NCBI GenBank assembly: GCA_020024465.1
Contig: JAHHTT010000008.1
Location: forward strand, 1-60,769
From: Odoribacter sp.
Lineage (GTDB): Bacteria > Bacteroidota > Bacteroidia > Bacteroidales > Marinifilaceae
DNA length: 60,769 bases
Direction of reading: 5' to 3'
Shown here: positions 17,299 to 26,943 of the stretch, one piece after another
Layout: the number at the start of each line of letters is the position of its first letter
Numbering within the stretch: position 1 is the stretch's first letter
Translations under genes and position numbers: made by a program
The notes under the pieces: generated by a model
Told to the model about the DNA's origin: nothing
Databases searched by the model: none
What the model saw: only the letters and a program-made list of their open reading frames with translations

Positions 17299-20200
17299 AT
17301 GGCTTTTAGAAAAGATAATAATACCAATAAGCCCAAGAGCTTTACAAAAATTGCGATTGGTTTGGCGTCCCCTGAAGAGATTCTGGAACATTCCAGTGGT
17401 CAGGTATTGAAACCGGAGACAATCAATTATCGCACTTATAAACCGGAACGCGATGGTTTGTTCTGCGAACGTATTTTCGGTCCGGTGAAAGACTACGAGT
17501 GTCATTGTGGTAAATATAAGAGAATCCGTTATAAAGGAATTGTTTGTGACCGTTGCGGTGTGGAAGTAACTGAAAAGAAAGTCCGCCGTGAGCGTATGGG
17601 ACACATTCAGTTGGTGGTGCCCGTAGCACATATTTGGTATTTTAAATCTCTTCCCAATAAGATTGGATATCTGCTGGGATTGCCTTCCAAAAAATTGGAT
17701 GCCGTTATTTATTACGAGCGCTATATTGTGGTGCAGCCCGGTATAATGGCAGAAAAAGGTATTGCAGGGATGGATTTGCTGACAGAAGAGGAGTATTTGG
17801 ATATCGTTGATGCTTTGCCGGCAGAAAACCAGCATTTGGATGATGAGGATCCAAATAAATTCATCGCTAAGATGGGTGCAGAGGCCATCCAGATGTTGTT
17901 GGAACGTCAGAATTTGGATGATTTGTCTTATGAATTGCGTCATAAAGCTAATACTGAAACATCACAGCAACGTAAAAATGAAGCGTTGAAGCGTCTGCAG
18001 GTTGTTGAGGCTTTCCGTGAAAGTAAGGAAACGAACAAGCCGGAATGGATGATTGTGAAAGTATTGGCTGTCATTCCTCCTGAATTGCGTCCTTTGGTTC
18101 CATTGGATGGTGGGCGTTTTGCCACTTCGGATTTGAATGATTTGTACCGTCGTGTTATTATCCGTAATAACCGATTGAAGCGGTTGATTGAAATCAAGGC
18201 GCCGGACGTTATTTTGCGTAATGAAAAACGTATGCTGCAGGAGGCTGTCGACTCGTTGTTTGACAATTCCCGTAAATCGAATGCCGTCAAGATTGAAAAT
18301 AATCGTCCGTTGAAATCTTTGTCTGACAGTTTGAAAGGGAAGCAAGGACGTTTCCGTCAGAATTTGTTGGGTAAGCGTGTCGACTATTCTGCCCGTTCCG
18401 TTATTGTTGTGGGACCGGACTTGAAAATGCATGAATGCGGTCTGCCCAAGGATATGGCAGCTGAATTGTATATGCCTTTCATTATTCGAAAGTTGATTGA
18501 ACGGGGTATCGTAAAGACGGTTAAGAGTGCCAAGAAAATTGTTGACCGCCGGGATCCTGTCGTTTGGGATATTCTTGAAAATGTGCTGAAAGGTCATCCG
18601 GTTTTATTGAACCGGGCCCCGACTCTTCACCGTTTGGGTATTCAGGCTTTCCAGCCGAAATTGATTGAGGGTAAGGCCATTCGTTTGCATCCGCTTGCCT
18701 GTACAGGATTTAATGCCGACTTTGATGGTGACCAGATGGCTGTACACTTGCCGTTGGGTAATGAGGCTATTTTGGAAGCGCAGATCTTGATGCTTTGTGC
18801 TCACAATATTCTGAACCCTGCTAATGGTGCGCCTATTACCGTTCCGTCTCAGGATATGGTGCTTGGTTTGTATTATATCACCAAGCCCCGCAAGGGAGCA
18901 AAAGGTGAGGGTTTGAAGTTTTATTCCCCCCAGGAAGTGATTATTGCTTTGAATGAGAAAGCTGTTGATTTACATGCTTTGATTCAGGTGAAAATTCAGG
19001 ATGTAGATAGTGAGGGTAAAGAGTATACCCACATGATTGAAACGACTGTCGGACGTATTATTTTGAACCAATATACTCCCAAGACTTTCCCGTATATTAA
19101 TACATTGATTACGAAAAAGTCCTTGCGTGACATCATCAGTGATGTATTTAAGCGTTGCGGTGTTGACGTAACTGCTAAATTCCTGGATGATATTAAGGAT
19201 TTGGGTTATCGCATGGCGTTTGAAGGTGGACTGTCATTTAATTTGGCTGATGTTATTGTTCCGGTTGAAAAGAGCGATTTGCTTCAGGAGGGATATGACC
19301 AGGTTGAAGAGGTGATGGCTAACTATAATATGGGTCTTATCACAAATAATGAACGTTATAACCAGATTATCGATATCTGGACCCATGTGAATGCCAAGTT
19401 GACAAATACGTTGATGAAGCAATTGGCTGAAGATGATCAGGGATTCAATTCTATTTATATGATGCTTGACTCTGGGGCTCGAGGTTCGCGTGAGCAGATT
19501 CGTCAGTTGGGCGGTATGCGTGGTTTGATGGCTAAACCTCAAAAGTCCGGAGCCACCGGCGGACAGATTATCGAGAACCCGATTTTGGCAAACTTTAAGG
19601 AAGGGTTGTCTGTGTTGGAGTATTTTATTTCAACTCACGGTGCCCGTAAAGGTTTGGCCGATACTGCGTTGAAGACTGCCGATGCCGGTTATTTGACCCG
19701 TCGTCTGGTTGATGTCGCTAATGATATCACGATTACGGAGGAAGATTGTGGCACTTTGCGAGGAGTTACCATTGCAGCTATTAAAAATAATGAAGAAGTT
19801 GTTGCTTCTCTGTATGAAAGAATTTTGGGACGAGTATCAGTACATGATATTTATCATCCGCATACTAATGAATTATTGGTTAAAGCTGGAGGGGAAATAA
19901 CGGAAGAGATTGCTGAACAAATTGATAAATCGCCGATTGAACGCGTGGAAGTACGTTCTGTATTGACTTGTGAAGCGAAGAAAGGGGTGTGCGCTAAATG
20001 TTACGGACGCAACCTGGCGACGGGCAAGATTGTCCAAATGGGTGAGGCTGTAGGTACCATTGCCGCCCAGTCTATTGGAGAGCCGGGTACGCAGCTGACA
20101 TTGCGTACGTTCCACGTGGGTGGTACGGCCGGTAATATTTCTACTGAAAACTCTCTGAAATCCAAATATGACGGTTATGTAGAATTTGAGGAGTTGCGTT

Positions 20201-21558
20201 CTGTCGAATACTCTCAGGATAATGGACAGAAGTGTGATGTTGTGGTAGGACGTTTGACGGAATTGCGTATCCTTGATAAGAATACTAATATCATCCTGAT
20301 TACTCACACAATTCCTTATGGTGCCAAGTTGTTTGTGAAGGATGGACAGGAAATCAAAAAGAATGATTTGCTTTGCGAATGGGACCCGTTCAATGCTTTG
20401 ATCATTACAGAATTCGGCGGTCGTATTGATTCCGAAAACTTGATTGAAGGAGAAACCTATAAAGAGGAATCTGATGAAACGACAGGTTTCCGTGAAAAGG
20501 TGATTACCGAGTTCCGTGATAAAACGAAAGCTCCGGCCCTGACTATTTTAGATGCAAATGGTGATGTCCTGAAAAGTTATAACTTACCTGTTGGTGCTCA
20601 TATTGTTGTGAAAGAGGGTGATCAGGTCGTTGCAGGTAGTACGATTGTCAAGATTCCCAGAGCTGTGGGTAAGGCCGGGGATATCACGGGAGGTTTGCCG
20701 CGTGTAACGGAGTTGTTCGAAGCTCGTAACCCGTCGAATCCGGCTGTCGTTTCTGAAATTGATGGAGAGGTTACTTATGGCAAGATTAAACGTGGTAACC
20801 GTGAAATTGTTGTAACTTCTAAGGCCGGTGAAGTGAAGAAGTATTTGGTTTCGCTGTCAAAACAGATATTGGTACAGGAAAACGATTATGTTCGTGCCGG
20901 TACGCCTCTGTCTGACGGAGCCATTACTCCTACTGATATCTTGAATATTCAAGGACCGATTGCCGTACAAGAGTATATTGTAAATGAAGTACAGGACGTT
21001 TACCGTATGCAGGGAGTGAAGATTAATGACAAGCATTTTGAAATTATTGTTCACCAAATGATGCGTAAGGTGTTGATTCAGGATTCTGGCGATACCCGTT
21101 TCTTGGAAAATCAGATTGTTGACAAGACGGAATTTATGGAAGAAAACGATGAAATGTTTGGCAAAAAAGTCGTTTTGGATTCCGGTGATTCCGATAGGGT
21201 GAAAGCCGGGCAGATTATTTCGGCCCGTACGCTTCGTGACATTAATTCGCAATTGAAACGTCGCGATTTGAAGACGGTAGAAGCTCGTGATGCTGTTCCT
21301 GCAACTTCTGCTCAGGTACTTCAGGGTATTACTCGTGCTGCATTGCAGACTTCCAGTTTCATTTCTGCTGCATCTTTCCAGGAGACTACGAAGGTATTGA
21401 ATGAAGCTGCCATTTATGGTAAGGTAGACCCGTTGGAAGGTTTGAAGGAGAATGTTATTTGCGGTCACTTGATTCCTGTCGGAACCGGTATGAAAGAGTT
21501 GAGAGGGCTGGTTGTCGGGTCCAAGGAAGAGATGGAAAAAATACAGAAAACAAACTAA
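17299..21558 (+). CDS. rpoC: DNA-directed RNA polymerase subunit beta'
   Basis: A complete 1419-residue beta' subunit. The N-terminal zinc ribbon CHCGKYK...CDRCGVEVT, the catalytic metal loop NADFDGDQMAVH, the second zinc site with CEAKKGVCAKC, and the trigger loop/bridge helix region GARKGLADTALKTADAGYLTRR are all present. It ends the block and is followed by a strong intrinsic terminator. Confidence 0.99.
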   Translation: MAFRKDNNTNKPKSFTKIAIGLASPEEILEHSSGQVLKPETINYRTYKPERDGLFCERIFGPVKDYECHCGKYKRIRYKGIVCDRCGVEVTEKKVRRERMGHIQLVVPVAHIWYFKSLPNKIGYLLGLPSKKLDAVIYYERYIVVQPGIMAEKGIAGMDLLTEEEYLDIVDALPAENQHLDDEDPNKFIAKMGAEAIQMLLERQNLDDLSYELRHKANTETSQQRKNEALKRLQVVEAFRESKETNKPEWMIVKVLAVIPPELRPLVPLDGGRFATSDLNDLYRRVIIRNNRLKRLIEIKAPDVILRNEKRMLQEAVDSLFDNSRKSNAVKIENNRPLKSLSDSLKGKQGRFRQNLLGKRVDYSARSVIVVGPDLKMHECGLPKDMAAELYMPFIIRKLIERGIVKTVKSAKKIVDRRDPVVWDILENVLKGHPVLLNRAPTLHRLGIQAFQPKLIEGKAIRLHPLACTGFNADFDGDQMAVHLPLGNEAILEAQILMLCAHNILNPANGAPITVPSQDMVLGLYYITKPRKGAKGEGLKFYSPQEVIIALNEKAVDLHALIQVKIQDVDSEGKEYTHMIETTVGRIILNQYTPKTFPYINTLITKKSLRDIISDVFKRCGVDVTAKFLDDIKDLGYRMAFEGGLSFNLADVIVPVEKSDLLQEGYDQVEEVMANYNMGLITNNERYNQIIDIWTHVNAKLTNTLMKQLAEDDQGFNSIYMMLDSGARGSREQIRQLGGMRGLMAKPQKSGATGGQIIENPILANFKEGLSVLEYFISTHGARKGLADTALKTADAGYLTRRLVDVANDITITEEDCGTLRGVTIAAIKNNEEVVASLYERILGRVSVHDIYHPHTNELLVKAGGEITEEIAEQIDKSPIERVEVRSVLTCEAKKGVCAKCYGRNLATGKIVQMGEAVGTIAAQSIGEPGTQLTLRTFHVGGTAGNISTENSLKSKYDGYVEFEELRSVEYSQDNGQKCDVVVGRLTELRILDKNTNIILITHTIPYGAKLFVKDGQEIKKNDLLCEWDPFNALIITEFGGRIDSENLIEGETYKEESDETTGFREKVITEFRDKTKAPALTILDANGDVLKSYNLPVGAHIVVKEGDQVVAGSTIVKIPRAVGKAGDITGGLPRVTELFEARNPSNPAVVSEIDGEVTYGKIKRGNREIVVTSKAGEVKKYLVSLSKQILVQENDYVRAGTPLSDGAITPTDILNIQGPIAVQEYIVNEVQDVYRMQGVKINDKHFEIIVHQMMRKVLIQDSGDTRFLENQIVDKTEFMEENDEMFGKKVVLDSGDSDRVKAGQIISARTLRDINSQLKRRDLKTVEARDAVPATSAQVLQGITRAALQTSSFISAASFQETTKVLNEAAIYGKVDPLEGLKENVICGHLIPVGTGMKELRGLVVGSKEEMEKIQKTN

Positions 21559-21580
21559 CTCAATAGAGTTGTCGATTTAT

Positions 21581-21612
21581 AAAAAGCGAGATTCGTCAGA
21601 ATCTCGCTTTTT
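21581..21612 (+). terminator. Terminator of the rpoBC operon
   Basis: A perfect 13-bp inverted repeat (21581-21593 with 21600-21612) with a 6-nt loop; the last five pairs are A-T, so the right arm ends in a T5 tract. Confidence 0.9.
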
Positions 21613-21630
21613 AAATTAGATCACTTGATT

Positions 21631-21661
21631 AAAAAAAGACGCTTAATCGAAGATTAGCGTC
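21631..21661 (-). terminator. Terminator of the reverse-strand glycogen synthase gene
   Basis: On the reverse strand GACGCTAATC (21652-21661) pairs with GATTAAGCGTC (21638-21648, one bulged base) around a 3-nt loop and is followed by seven Ts (complement of A7 at 21631-21637). It backs onto the rpoC terminator, insulating convergent transcripts. Confidence 0.85.
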
Positions 21662-21691
21662 CTTTAAATGTAAAATCAGCAAATAATGCCT

Positions 21692-22516
21692 TTATTTTTT
21701 ACTTGCAGATTCTTCTAAAATTTTATTGAAGAACCGGTCATAGTTATCGATATATTCATCCGGTGTCGTATATTCCGTTGTCGGTTTGCCGCTTTTGTTG
21801 GCATAAGCTTTTAGTTCAGGATCAATATCCTGACTGTTGAATATAATACCGTCAGAATAGTCAAATGCCAGTTTATTTATATTTGTGTGTGTCGGTTCTT
21901 TTACAATTCCGACATCTTTAGCTGTTATATTTTCGCTAAGCAATTTTTTAGAGAAGTTTTTGTGTAAATTGCCCTTAAACTGGTCGTTGTATGTTGAGAA
22001 TACGACTTTAGAATGGGAAAACATGGGATCTTCATTATATTCTTTTTTCAAATATAGCGGAACCAATGATGTAATCCACCCCTGACAGTAAATTAAATCA
22101 GGTGCCCATCTTAATTTTTTTACGGTTTCAAATACTCCTCTGGCAAAAAATATTGCACGTTCGTCATTGTCTTCAAAGAATTTGCCATTTTCATCGGCAG
22201 CGATATGTTTGCGTTGAAAATAGTCTTCGTTATCTATGAAATATACCTGCATCCTGGCTGCTTGTATTGAAGCGACCTTGATTATCAATGGATGGTCGGT
22301 ATCGTTGATTATAAGATTCATACCAGACAAACGAATTACTTCGTGAAGTTGATTCCGTCTTTCATTGATGCATCCGTATCTTGGCATGAATGTTCTGATT
22401 TCCTTACCTTTATCTTGAATTCCCTGAGGTAAAAAGCGACCGATATGTGCCATCTCCGATTCAGGTAGATAAGGCGTGATCTCTTGAGATATAAAAAGAA
22501 TTTTTTTCTTAGCCAT
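21692..22516 (-). CDS. Glycogen/starch synthase-type glycosyltransferase (GT5 N-terminal domain only)
   Basis: A 274-residue cytoplasmic protein resembling the GT5 glycogen synthase catalytic half: N-terminal ILFISQEITPYLPESEMA (in GlgA this region binds ADP-glucose), the RTFMPRYGCINERR strand, and a mid-region DNDERAIFFARGVFET. The second Rossmann domain of full GlgA (usually about 480 residues) is absent and no partner gene is next to it. Such short forms occur in Bacteroidetes annotated as glycogen/starch synthase. The canonical KTGGL motif near the N-terminus is replaced by a PESEMA stretch, so activity on its own is doubtful. The ATG at 22516 is preferred over one seven codons upstream because it fits the family start. 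Confidence 0.75.
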   Translation of the reverse strand: MAKKKILFISQEITPYLPESEMAHIGRFLPQGIQDKGKEIRTFMPRYGCINERRNQLHEVIRLSGMNLIINDTDHPLIIKVASIQAARMQVYFIDNEDYFQRKHIAADENGKFFEDNDERAIFFARGVFETVKKLRWAPDLIYCQGWITSLVPLYLKKEYNEDPMFSHSKVVFSTYNDQFKGNLHKNFSKKLLSENITAKDVGIVKEPTHTNINKLAFDYSDGIIFNSQDIDPELKAYANKSGKPTTEYTTPDEYIDNYDRFFNKILEESASKK

Positions 22517-22539
22517 AACTACATTTCCCAATAACAATA

Positions 22540-22570
22540 CAAAGGTAGTAATTTTTGTCTAAAATTCAAA
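22540..22570 (-). promoter_or_regulatory. Promoter of the GT5 gene
   Basis: On the reverse strand: TTTG (complement of 22567-22570), exactly 19 bp, then TACCTTTG (complement of 22540-22547). This is a full match to the Bacteroidetes consensus. Confidence 0.85.
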
Positions 22571-22634
22571 AGTGTGCTGAAAATTAAAATATTCCATCCG
22601 TGTTTCTAATATTTCAATAGTGATTTTTTTTGTG

Positions 22635-22642
22635 TACTTTTG
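22635..22642 (+). promoter_or_regulatory. Probable -7 element upstream of yraN
   Basis: TACTTTTG matches TAnnTTTG, 38 bp before the yraN ATG. The -33 region has only a partial match (TTTC at 22612-22615, 19 bp upstream). Confidence 0.5.
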
Positions 22643-22680
22643 AAAAAACGGAATTGTGAAATTCTTGAAAGCAGGTTGTA

Positions 22681-23034
22681 ATGGCAAAGCATAATGAAAT
22701 AGGCAGACAAGGAGAGAATAAAGCTGTCTGCTATTTAATTGAAAAGGGCTATACGATTTTAGAACGTAATTGGCGTTTCAGGCATCTGGAAGTTGATATT
22801 ATTTGCAGTATTGATAGTTTGATCGTTATCGTTGAGGTGAAAACACGTTTTGCTGAAGAAGAGCGGCCGGAGGAGTTGTTGGGTTGGCAAAAACGCAGGA
22901 ATTTGCTAAGAGCTGCAGATGCTTATATGAAAATGAAACAATTAAATGCGGAACTTCGCTTTGATTTGATTATTGTTTCCGGAGCAGATATGATCATCGA
23001 ACATATTCCGGAGGCTGTAAATATATTTGATTAG
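22681..23034 (+). CDS. YraN family protein (UPF0102), endonuclease-like
   Basis: A 117-residue protein with the YraN fold pattern: GRQGENKAVCYLIEKGY at the N-terminus, then a predicted nuclease core with Glu in HLEVDII and VEVKTR. The E-D-EVK arrangement is the restriction-endonuclease-like metal site seen in Holliday-junction-resolvase-related families. Its cellular role is not established. It lies divergent from the GT5 gene and upstream of prfA. Confidence 0.85.
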   Translation: MAKHNEIGRQGENKAVCYLIEKGYTILERNWRFRHLEVDIICSIDSLIVIVEVKTRFAEEERPEELLGWQKRRNLLRAADAYMKMKQLNAELRFDLIIVSGADMIIEHIPEAVNIFD

Positions 23035-23167
23035 TCAAGGGCGTGGCTGGAGAATGACAAGTGTTTTCCGATGATATCTGCAGGACAATTAAATGACAGT
23101 AGCAACGATTTGTTTGTCAGTGATAAACTATTATCCATATTCTTTCTATGGAATACAAATAATTATC

Positions 23168-23175
23168 TATTTTTG
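23168..23175 (+). promoter_or_regulatory. Probable -7 element upstream of prfA
   Basis: TATTTTTG fits TAnnTTTG and lies 24 bp before the preferred prfA start at 23200. TTTC (23143-23146), 21 bp upstream, is a weak -33. Its position makes the long upstream extension of the frame unlikely to be translated. Confidence 0.5.
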
Positions 23176-23199
23176 TATCCGTATTATAAAGTGTTGCAG

Positions 23200-24306
23200 A
23201 TGGATAATTCATTGTTAGAGAAATTAGAAACTTTTTATATCCGATTTAATGAGATCGGACAGTTGATAACGGATCCGGAAGTGATTCAGGATATGAAACG
23301 TTATGTACGCCTGACGAAGGAATACAAAGATTTAGAGGAAATTGTTGCGGCTGCTGATAAATATAAATCGATGCTGCGTACATTGGACGAATCACGTGAA
23401 ATCCTTGAAACGGAAGATGATAAGGAGTTGTGTGAAATGGCGGAGATGGAGGTGGCGGAGTTATCAGACAAGTTGCCCCAGATGGAACAGGATATAAAGA
23501 TGTTGCTTATACCGGCAGATCCGGAGGATGGCAAAAATGCCATATTGGAAATTCGAGGAGGGACCGGAGGGGATGAAGCCTGCTTGTTTGCTGGAGATTT
23601 GTTTCGCATGTATGCTAAATTCTGTGAAAAAAGAGGTTGGCGACTGGATATTTCCAGTTTTAATGAAGGGACTGCAGGAGGATATAAGGAAATCGTTGCC
23701 AGTGTTTCAGGGAATGGAGTATATGGCATATTGAAATATGAATCCGGAGTGCACCGTGTGCAACGTGTGCCGGAAACAGAGACTCAGGGGCGTGTGCATA
23801 CATCTGCGGCTACGGTTGCAGTATTGCCGGAAGCTGAAGAGTTTGACGTGCAAATCAATGAGGGTGAAATAAAATGGGATACTTTTAGATCCGGAGGTGC
23901 CGGAGGGCAAAATGTAAACAAAGTGGAATCAGGTGTCCGTTTGCGTTATATGTGGAAAAATCCCAATACCGGTGTTTCGGAAGAGATTTTGATTGAATGT
24001 ACGGAAACTCGTGACCAGCCTAAGAATAAAGAGAGGGCTTTGGCTCGTTTGCGTTCATTTATTTATGACAAAGAGCATCAGAAATATCTTGATGACATTT
24101 CGGCTAAGCGTAAAACAATGGTTAGTACAGGTGACCGCTCTGCAAAAATTCGCACCTATAATTATCCGCAAGGGCGCGTTACAGATCATCGTATTGGTCT
24201 GACTCTTTATAATCTTCAAGCTGTGTTGGATGGTGATTTGGACGAAGTGATAGAAAAATTGCAGATAGAAGAGAATACTGAACGCTTAAAGGCAAGCGGC
24301 TTATAA
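23200..24306 (+). CDS. prfA: Peptide chain release factor 1
   Basis: A 368-residue class I release factor recognising UAA and UAG. The catalytic GGQ is in RSGGAGGQNVNKVESGVR and the RF1 central domain is intact. The frame is open upstream to 23071, but the ATG at 23200 gives MDNSLLEKLE, the family start, and follows a promoter element at 23168-23175. No programmed frameshift is visible, as expected for RF1. It is followed 27 bp later by pyrF. Confidence 0.95.
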   Translation: MDNSLLEKLETFYIRFNEIGQLITDPEVIQDMKRYVRLTKEYKDLEEIVAAADKYKSMLRTLDESREILETEDDKELCEMAEMEVAELSDKLPQMEQDIKMLLIPADPEDGKNAILEIRGGTGGDEACLFAGDLFRMYAKFCEKRGWRLDISSFNEGTAGGYKEIVASVSGNGVYGILKYESGVHRVQRVPETETQGRVHTSAATVAVLPEAEEFDVQINEGEIKWDTFRSGGAGGQNVNKVESGVRLRYMWKNPNTGVSEEILIECTETRDQPKNKERALARLRSFIYDKEHQKYLDDISAKRKTMVSTGDRSAKIRTYNYPQGRVTDHRIGLTLYNLQAVLDGDLDEVIEKLQIEENTERLKASGL

Positions 24307-24333
24307 ATGTAATAATGAGTAATATTTGGAACT

Positions 24334-25164
24334 ATGATAGATTATAATCAATTATTTGAACAAATTAAACGGAAAAAATCTTTTTTGTGTGTCGGACTGG
24401 ATTCGGATATAGCCAAAATACCCCAACATTTACAGACGGCAGAGGATCCTGTCTTTGAATTTAATAAAGCTATCATTGATGCGACAGCGAAAGTAGCCAT
24501 TGCCTATAAGCCGAATATCGCTTTTTATGAAAGTCGTGGCCTGGCCGGATGGCAGTCTTTGGAGAAGACGGTGCAATATATAAAGGCTATCTATCCGGAA
24601 ATTTTTACGATAGCAGATGCAAAACGGGGCGATATCGGTAATACGTCTCAGATGTATGCCAAAGCTTTTCTGGAGACGTTGGATTTTGATTCTATTACTG
24701 TAGCTCCCTATATGGGGGAGGATTCTGTGACTCCTTTTTTACAATATCCTGGCAAATGGGTGATTTTACTGGCTTTGACATCAAATAAAGGGGCTTTCGA
24801 TTTTCAATTTTTTGAAAATTCCGGAGAAAAACTTTATGAAAAGGTCTTGAAAAAATCTCAGGATTGGGGAGATAAGCAAAATATGATGTATGTAGTTGGC
24901 GCAACAAAAGCTGAAATGTTAGGAGGTATTCGCCGGATTGTGCCGGATCATTTCTTGCTTGTACCCGGAGTCGGTGCGCAAGGAGGAAGTCTGGAGGAGG
25001 TTGCCAAATATGGAATGAATGCTCATTGTGGGTTGATTGTCAATTCTTCCCGTGGTATTATTTTTGCGGATAAAACAGAACACTTTGCTGAGCGGGCAGC
25101 AGAAGAGGCTTGTAAATTACAGCAGGATATGATGCGTTTATTGGCAGAATATGGAGTCTGCTGA
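24334..25164 (+). CDS. pyrF: Orotidine 5'-phosphate decarboxylase (type 2)
   Basis: A 276-residue enzyme of the last UMP step, converting OMP to UMP. The catalytic Asp-Lys-Asp array is in FTIADAKRGDIGNTS, and the phosphate-binding loop region LLVPGVGAQGG is present. Its length and the N-terminal FLCVGLDSD mark the longer type 2 family. It is followed by a hairpin terminator. Confidence 0.95.
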   Translation: MIDYNQLFEQIKRKKSFLCVGLDSDIAKIPQHLQTAEDPVFEFNKAIIDATAKVAIAYKPNIAFYESRGLAGWQSLEKTVQYIKAIYPEIFTIADAKRGDIGNTSQMYAKAFLETLDFDSITVAPYMGEDSVTPFLQYPGKWVILLALTSNKGAFDFQFFENSGEKLYEKVLKKSQDWGDKQNMMYVVGATKAEMLGGIRRIVPDHFLLVPGVGAQGGSLEEVAKYGMNAHCGLIVNSSRGIIFADKTEHFAERAAEEACKLQQDMMRLLAEYGVC

Positions 25165-25186
25165 TGTAGCCATGCCGAATATATAG

Positions 25187-25220
25187 AAAGAGAGATTGTA
25201 TTCCATCAATCTCTTTTTTT
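25187..25220 (+). terminator. Terminator after pyrF
   Basis: An 8-bp core stem (25191-25198 with 25207-25214), extendable by wobble pairs, an 8-nt loop and a T-rich right side running into T7. It lies 22 bp after the pyrF stop. Confidence 0.8.
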
Positions 25221-25248
25221 GTATTTGTAAATTGTAAATCACTTTTTT

Positions 25249-26115
25249 ATGAAGAAAATAGCAGCAATTCATGATCTTTCCGGATATGGCCGGGCTTCTT
25301 TGACTGTAGTTATTCCGATCTTGTCATATATGGGTTATCAGGTATGTCCATTGCCTACGGCTGTATTGTCCGCTCATAGCGAATATCACAATTTCCGTAG
25401 TTTTGACTTGACAGACCAGATGCCGCCGATTATTGATCATTGGAAAGAATTGCGTTTGCATTTTGATGCTCTTTATTCTGGATATCTGGCTTCTGTGCGA
25501 CAGTTGGATATTGTCGAACAGTTTTTTTGCGACTTTAAAAAAGATGATAATTTTGTTTTGGTGGATCCCGTTTTGGGAGATCATGGGCAATTGTATCCCA
25601 ATATGGATAACCGGATGATAGAAGGAATGCGTAGATTATGTGCAAAAGCCAAGGTGATTACTCCTAATTTGACTGAGGCTGCTCTTTTGTTGGGTGATAA
25701 ACCTTGCGTGGAAATAACTGAGCGAGAGGCTATCGGATGGTGTGTGGAGCTTGGAAAGTTGGGTCCCGACTATAGTATCATCACATCTGCTCCTGTTGAG
25801 GGAGATAACCGAATCGCAATATTGGCATATAACCGCCAGGATGGTCGTCTGTGGCGTGTATGCAGTGAATATTTGCCGGCATCTTATCCCGGAACCGGTG
25901 ATGCTTTTGCAAGTGTCGTTACAGGTTGTTTATTGCATGACGACAGTTTGCCGGAAGCGATTGAACGTGCGGCGCATTTTATAAATATGGGTATCCATGC
26001 GACATTCGGATGCGAGCACAATCCGCTTGATGGCATGAATCAAGAGAAAGTTTTGCATTATTTGGTAGAATCGTTGCCTTATTTTACATATGAATTGTTA
26101 GGAACTTTTAAATGA
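25249..26115 (+). CDS. Pyridoxamine/pyridoxal kinase (PdxY-like)
   Basis: A 288-residue ribokinase-fold kinase of vitamin B6 salvage. Motifs: N-terminal IHDLSGYGRASL, LVDPVLGDHGQLY, and the anion-hole/catalytic Asp motif YPGTGDAFASV. Length matches pyridoxamine kinases. The stop overlaps the start of the following HAD gene by 4 bp (ATGA), so the two are coupled; the HAD enzyme might be a sugar or pyridoxal-phosphate phosphatase, but this is only a neighbourhood guess. Confidence 0.88.
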   Translation: MKKIAAIHDLSGYGRASLTVVIPILSYMGYQVCPLPTAVLSAHSEYHNFRSFDLTDQMPPIIDHWKELRLHFDALYSGYLASVRQLDIVEQFFCDFKKDDNFVLVDPVLGDHGQLYPNMDNRMIEGMRRLCAKAKVITPNLTEAALLLGDKPCVEITEREAIGWCVELGKLGPDYSIITSAPVEGDNRIAILAYNRQDGRLWRVCSEYLPASYPGTGDAFASVVTGCLLHDDSLPEAIERAAHFINMGIHATFGCEHNPLDGMNQEKVLHYLVESLPYFTYELLGTFK

Positions 26116-26936
26116 ACAGAGGCGCAATCATAACGGATCTGGATGGTACTATTTTGCCCCGTGGAGGCAAAGTAAGTGACGAGGTGTCGGCTGCCTTGCA
26201 ATGGATTGGAGAAAAAGGTGATGTCCGGATTATTGCTACAGGAAGAAATCTTTATTCTGCCATGCAGGTGTTGGCGGATGATTTTCCCATTGATTATCTT
26301 GTGTTTGCTTCCGGAGCTGGAGTAATGCGCTGGAATGACAAGAAATTATTGTCTGTATGTCATTTGTCTGAGACGGATGCGTATATTATTGCTTGTTGTT
26401 TATGGGATTTTAATGTTAATTTTACAGTTCAACGAGAAATACCCAATAACCATTATTATTATTATACCGAGCATTACCCGCAGCATGCCGACTATCTTCG
26501 TCGTCTGGAAGCATATAAAGTTTTTGGGCATCCAATATCTTCTCCTGAAGATATACATGGTGACGTTACTCAATTTGTTATGATATTGGATGCCGTGCAG
26601 CTGAGATTAATGGAGAAGATCCGTTTGCAATTGGCCGATTATTCTATTGTACGCACGACTTCTCCTCTTGATAATCGTGCCATCTGGCTGGAGATTTTTG
26701 CCAAAGGAGTAAATAAAGGTTCGGCGTGTCTTAATTTGTTGGAGAAATTAGGAATCGACCGAGCCAATTGTGCAGGTTTGGGCAATGATTATAACGATGT
26801 GGATTTTCTGAATATTTGTGGAAGTCCGGCTGTTGTGGCCAATGCTCCGCTACCGCTCAAGGCTCTGTATAAAAGCGTTGCATCTGATAAGGATAACGGA
26901 TTTGTAGAGTTTGCACTTAAAAACCTGAAACGTTGA
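26112..26936 (+). CDS. HAD-superfamily phosphatase, Cof/IIB type
   Basis: A 274-residue cytoplasmic hydrolase. Motif I is ITDLDGTIL (nucleophile Asp), motif II the Thr in RIIATGR, motif III Lys in AKGVNKGSA, and motif IV GLGNDYNDVDF. The inserted cap between about 85 and 190 is of the C2B class. Family members dephosphorylate sugar phosphates, FMN or PLP; the substrate is unknown. It is translationally coupled to the kinase upstream and ends 7 bp from the convergent exbD gene with no obvious terminator. Confidence 0.85.
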   Translation: MNRGAIITDLDGTILPRGGKVSDEVSAALQWIGEKGDVRIIATGRNLYSAMQVLADDFPIDYLVFASGAGVMRWNDKKLLSVCHLSETDAYIIACCLWDFNVNFTVQREIPNNHYYYYTEHYPQHADYLRRLEAYKVFGHPISSPEDIHGDVTQFVMILDAVQLRLMEKIRLQLADYSIVRTTSPLDNRAIWLEIFAKGVNKGSACLNLLEKLGIDRANCAGLGNDYNDVDFLNICGSPAVVANAPLPLKALYKSVASDKDNGFVEFALKNLKR

Positions 26937-26943
26937 GATGTTT

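Noticed and set aside
17287..17943. 218-codon reverse frame inside rpoC
   Set aside because: Antisense shadow of the RpoC zinc-ribbon region; composition rich in Ile, Phe and His from reverse reading.
23071..23199. 43-residue N-terminal extension of release factor 1
   Set aside because: The extension is not family-like and contains a promoter -7 element at 23168-23175; the start at 23200 gives the normal protein.
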